In this document: positions 6,233-6,525 of the stretch, one piece after another
Position numbering within the stretch: the stretch's first letter is position 1
Layout of the letters: the number at the start of each line of letters is the position of its first letter
Assembly (NCBI GenBank): GCA_013297585.1
Contig: JAAFHG010000217.1
Span: forward strand, 1-6,525
Direction: 5' to 3'
Length of the DNA: 6,525 nt
Source of the DNA: Chitinophagales bacterium
GTDB taxonomy: Bacteria; Bacteroidota; Bacteroidia; Chitinophagales; Chitinophagaceae
Translations under genes and position numbers: made by a program
Notes under the pieces: model-generated
Databases searched by the model: none
The model's input: the letters and a program-made list of their open reading frames with translations, nothing else
Told to the model about the DNA's origin: nothing

Positions 6233-6254
6233 CAGCATCAAATCACTTCTATGT
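6212..6254. promoter_or_regulatory. Perfect 10-bp inverted repeat spanning promoter and leader start (candidate operator)
   Basis: ACATAGAAGT (6212-6221) is the exact reverse complement of ACTTCTATGT (6245-6254), 23 bases apart. The left arm lies in the spacer between the -33 and -7 elements; the right arm contains the leader ATG (6251-6253). If transcription starts near 6238 the left arm is not in the RNA, so a DNA-binding site for a repressor or activator is more likely than an RNA hairpin. From an upstream read-through transcript, the same repeat could hide the start codon. Chance occurrence is not excluded. Confidence 0.4.
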
Positions 6255-6355
6255 TACTAAACAGGCTTAATATCTCAATCATCAAAACTGCAATTATTAT
6301 TGTAGTGGTGGTCCTTATTATTCCTGCAAGTATTGGAGGTGGAAATTGTATATAA
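6251..6355 (+). CDS. Branched-chain amino acid leader peptide (attenuator peptide, ilvL-like)
   Basis: This 34-codon ORF begins ATG-TTA-CTA and ends ATA-TAA. Eighteen of 34 residues are Ile (10), Val (4) or Leu (4), including the unbroken run IIIVVVVLII (residues 15-24, 6293-6322), followed by PASIGGGNCI. Its likely job is to sense charged tRNA-Ile, -Val and -Leu: a translating ribosome stalls in the run when any is scarce. A terminator hairpin starts 23 bases after the stop codon, and ilvE follows. The composition, the order of control codons then Pro and a Gly-rich tail, and the placement resemble the leader of enterobacterial ilvGMEDA. The Gly codons (6335-6343) can pair with the terminator's 5' arm. 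There is no Shine-Dalgarno, as is usual in this phylum. A small membrane peptide is the alternative, but the downstream terminator and target gene make that unlikely. Confidence 0.88.
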   Translation: MLLNRLNISIIKTAIIIVVVVLIIPASIGGGNCI

Positions 6356-6387
6356 TTTAATTTAAAATTAGCATACTTAACCGCCTC
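6336..6387 (+). promoter_or_regulatory. Predicted antiterminator pairing
   Basis: GAGGTGG (6336-6342, inside the leader's Gly codons) can pair with CCGCCTC (6381-6387, 5' arm of the terminator) over 7 bp, one of them G-U. The two structures are mutually exclusive. The last codon of the Ile/Val/Leu run ends at 6322, 14 bases before this strand, so a ribosome stalled there should leave it free. A ribosome at the stop codon (6353-6355) should cover it. I found no strong upstream partner that would form the classical 1:2 hairpin. Confidence 0.65.
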
Positions 6388-6407
6388 AATAGAGGCGGTT
6401 TTTTTTT
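6379..6407 (+). terminator. Intrinsic terminator (attenuator) before ilvE
   Basis: AACCGCCTC (6379-6387) and GAGGCGGTT (6392-6400) form a perfect 9-bp stem with an AATA loop, followed by a T-run to 6407 (nine Ts including the last two of the stem). It stands between the leader ORF and the ilvE start, 19 bases before the ATG, so its role is to stop transcription before ilvE unless the antiterminator forms. It is too far from leuB (over 350 bases) to be that gene's ordinary terminator. Confidence 0.9.
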
Positions 6408-6426
6408 GCCTCAAAAAACAAAAACA

Positions 6427-6525
6427 ATGAGTTACTACAACGAGAACACCATCATTTATCACAACGGAAAGTTTGTGAAAGCAGCAGAAGCAAAAATTGA
6501 TTTGTATAGCCAATCTATGCACTAC
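6427..6525 (+). CDS. ilvE: Branched-chain amino acid aminotransferase, N-terminal 33 residues
   Basis: The frame is open from ATG 6427 to the window edge. The visible start, with YYNENTIIYHNGKFV and then AEAKIDLYSQSMHY, matches the N-terminus of class IV PLP-dependent branched-chain aminotransferases, in which a first beta strand carrying the NGKfV turn precedes the conserved sxhYG segment. The enzyme transfers amino groups between glutamate and the keto acids of Leu, Ile and Val in the cytoplasm. The PLP lysine and all other catalytic residues lie outside the window. D-amino acid aminotransferase or aminodeoxychorismate lyase share the fold, but the leader peptide rich in Ile, Val and Leu and the adjoining leuAB favour IlvE. 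The start region is A-rich (CAAAAAACAAAAACA) with no Shine-Dalgarno. It is probably the first gene of an operon continuing past the window. Confidence 0.85.
   Translation, partial: MSYYNENTIIYHNGKFVKAAEAKIDLYSQSMHY

Noticed and set aside
6238..6522. Minus-strand ORF of 94 codons
   Set aside because: Antisense to the leader peptide, the terminator and ilvE; it exists only because the leader and ilvE start have few stops on the other strand.
1..6525. tRNA, rRNA or CRISPR arrays
   Set aside because: I saw no cloverleaf-like segments, rRNA motifs, or regularly spaced direct repeats.

Overview
The window is AT-rich DNA that most resembles a member of the Bacteroidota, probably Chitinophagaceae or a close relative; this placement is inference. 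It rests on A-rich start regions without Shine-Dalgarno sequences, a TTTG-N19-TAnnTTTA promoter, an RHS relic with the HYYPFGL signature, and a conserved helical-repeat protein typical of the phylum.

Layout: (1) Positions 3-110 hold the 3' end of an unrecognised plus-strand reading frame cut by the window edge. (2) Positions 163-666 are a repeat-rich scar. A frameshifted piece of an RHS-repeat gene (minus strand) lies between two nested inverted-repeat elements (163-267 and 554-666), each built like a REPIN, that is, two palindromic repeats in inverted orientation. (3) Positions 695-1717 (minus) encode an unrecognised secreted protein, and 1929-3461 (minus) a conserved cytoplasmic helical-repeat protein. 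(4) Transcribed divergently, leuA (3645-4814) and leuB (4905-6020) encode 2-isopropylmalate synthase and 3-isopropylmalate dehydrogenase. (5) After a 230-base gap holding a degenerate inverted repeat and a promoter comes a 34-codon leader ORF (6251-6355), an intrinsic terminator (6379-6407), and the first 33 codons of a branched-chain aminotransferase gene, ilvE (6427 to window end).

The most interesting part is the last 330 bases. The leader peptide has ten consecutive Ile/Val/Leu codons. Its glycine codons GGA-GGT-GGA can pair with the 5' arm of the terminator, which would make an antiterminator. The spacing fits ribosome-mediated transcription attenuation: stalling at the Ile/Val/Leu run leaves the antiterminator strand free, while a ribosome finishing at the stop codon covers it. 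This is the logic of the enterobacterial ilvGMEDA leader, here in a Bacteroidota-like genome and in front of ilvE. A perfect 10-bp inverted repeat spans the promoter spacer and the leader start codon and may be a second control site.

The genes fit together as a branched-chain amino acid locus. LeuA and LeuB carry out leucine-specific steps, IlvE the final transamination for Leu, Ile and Val. LeuA is a short form without the usual C-terminal leucine-sensing domain, so control of expression may matter more here. LeuB has His where the family normally has the third metal-site Asp.
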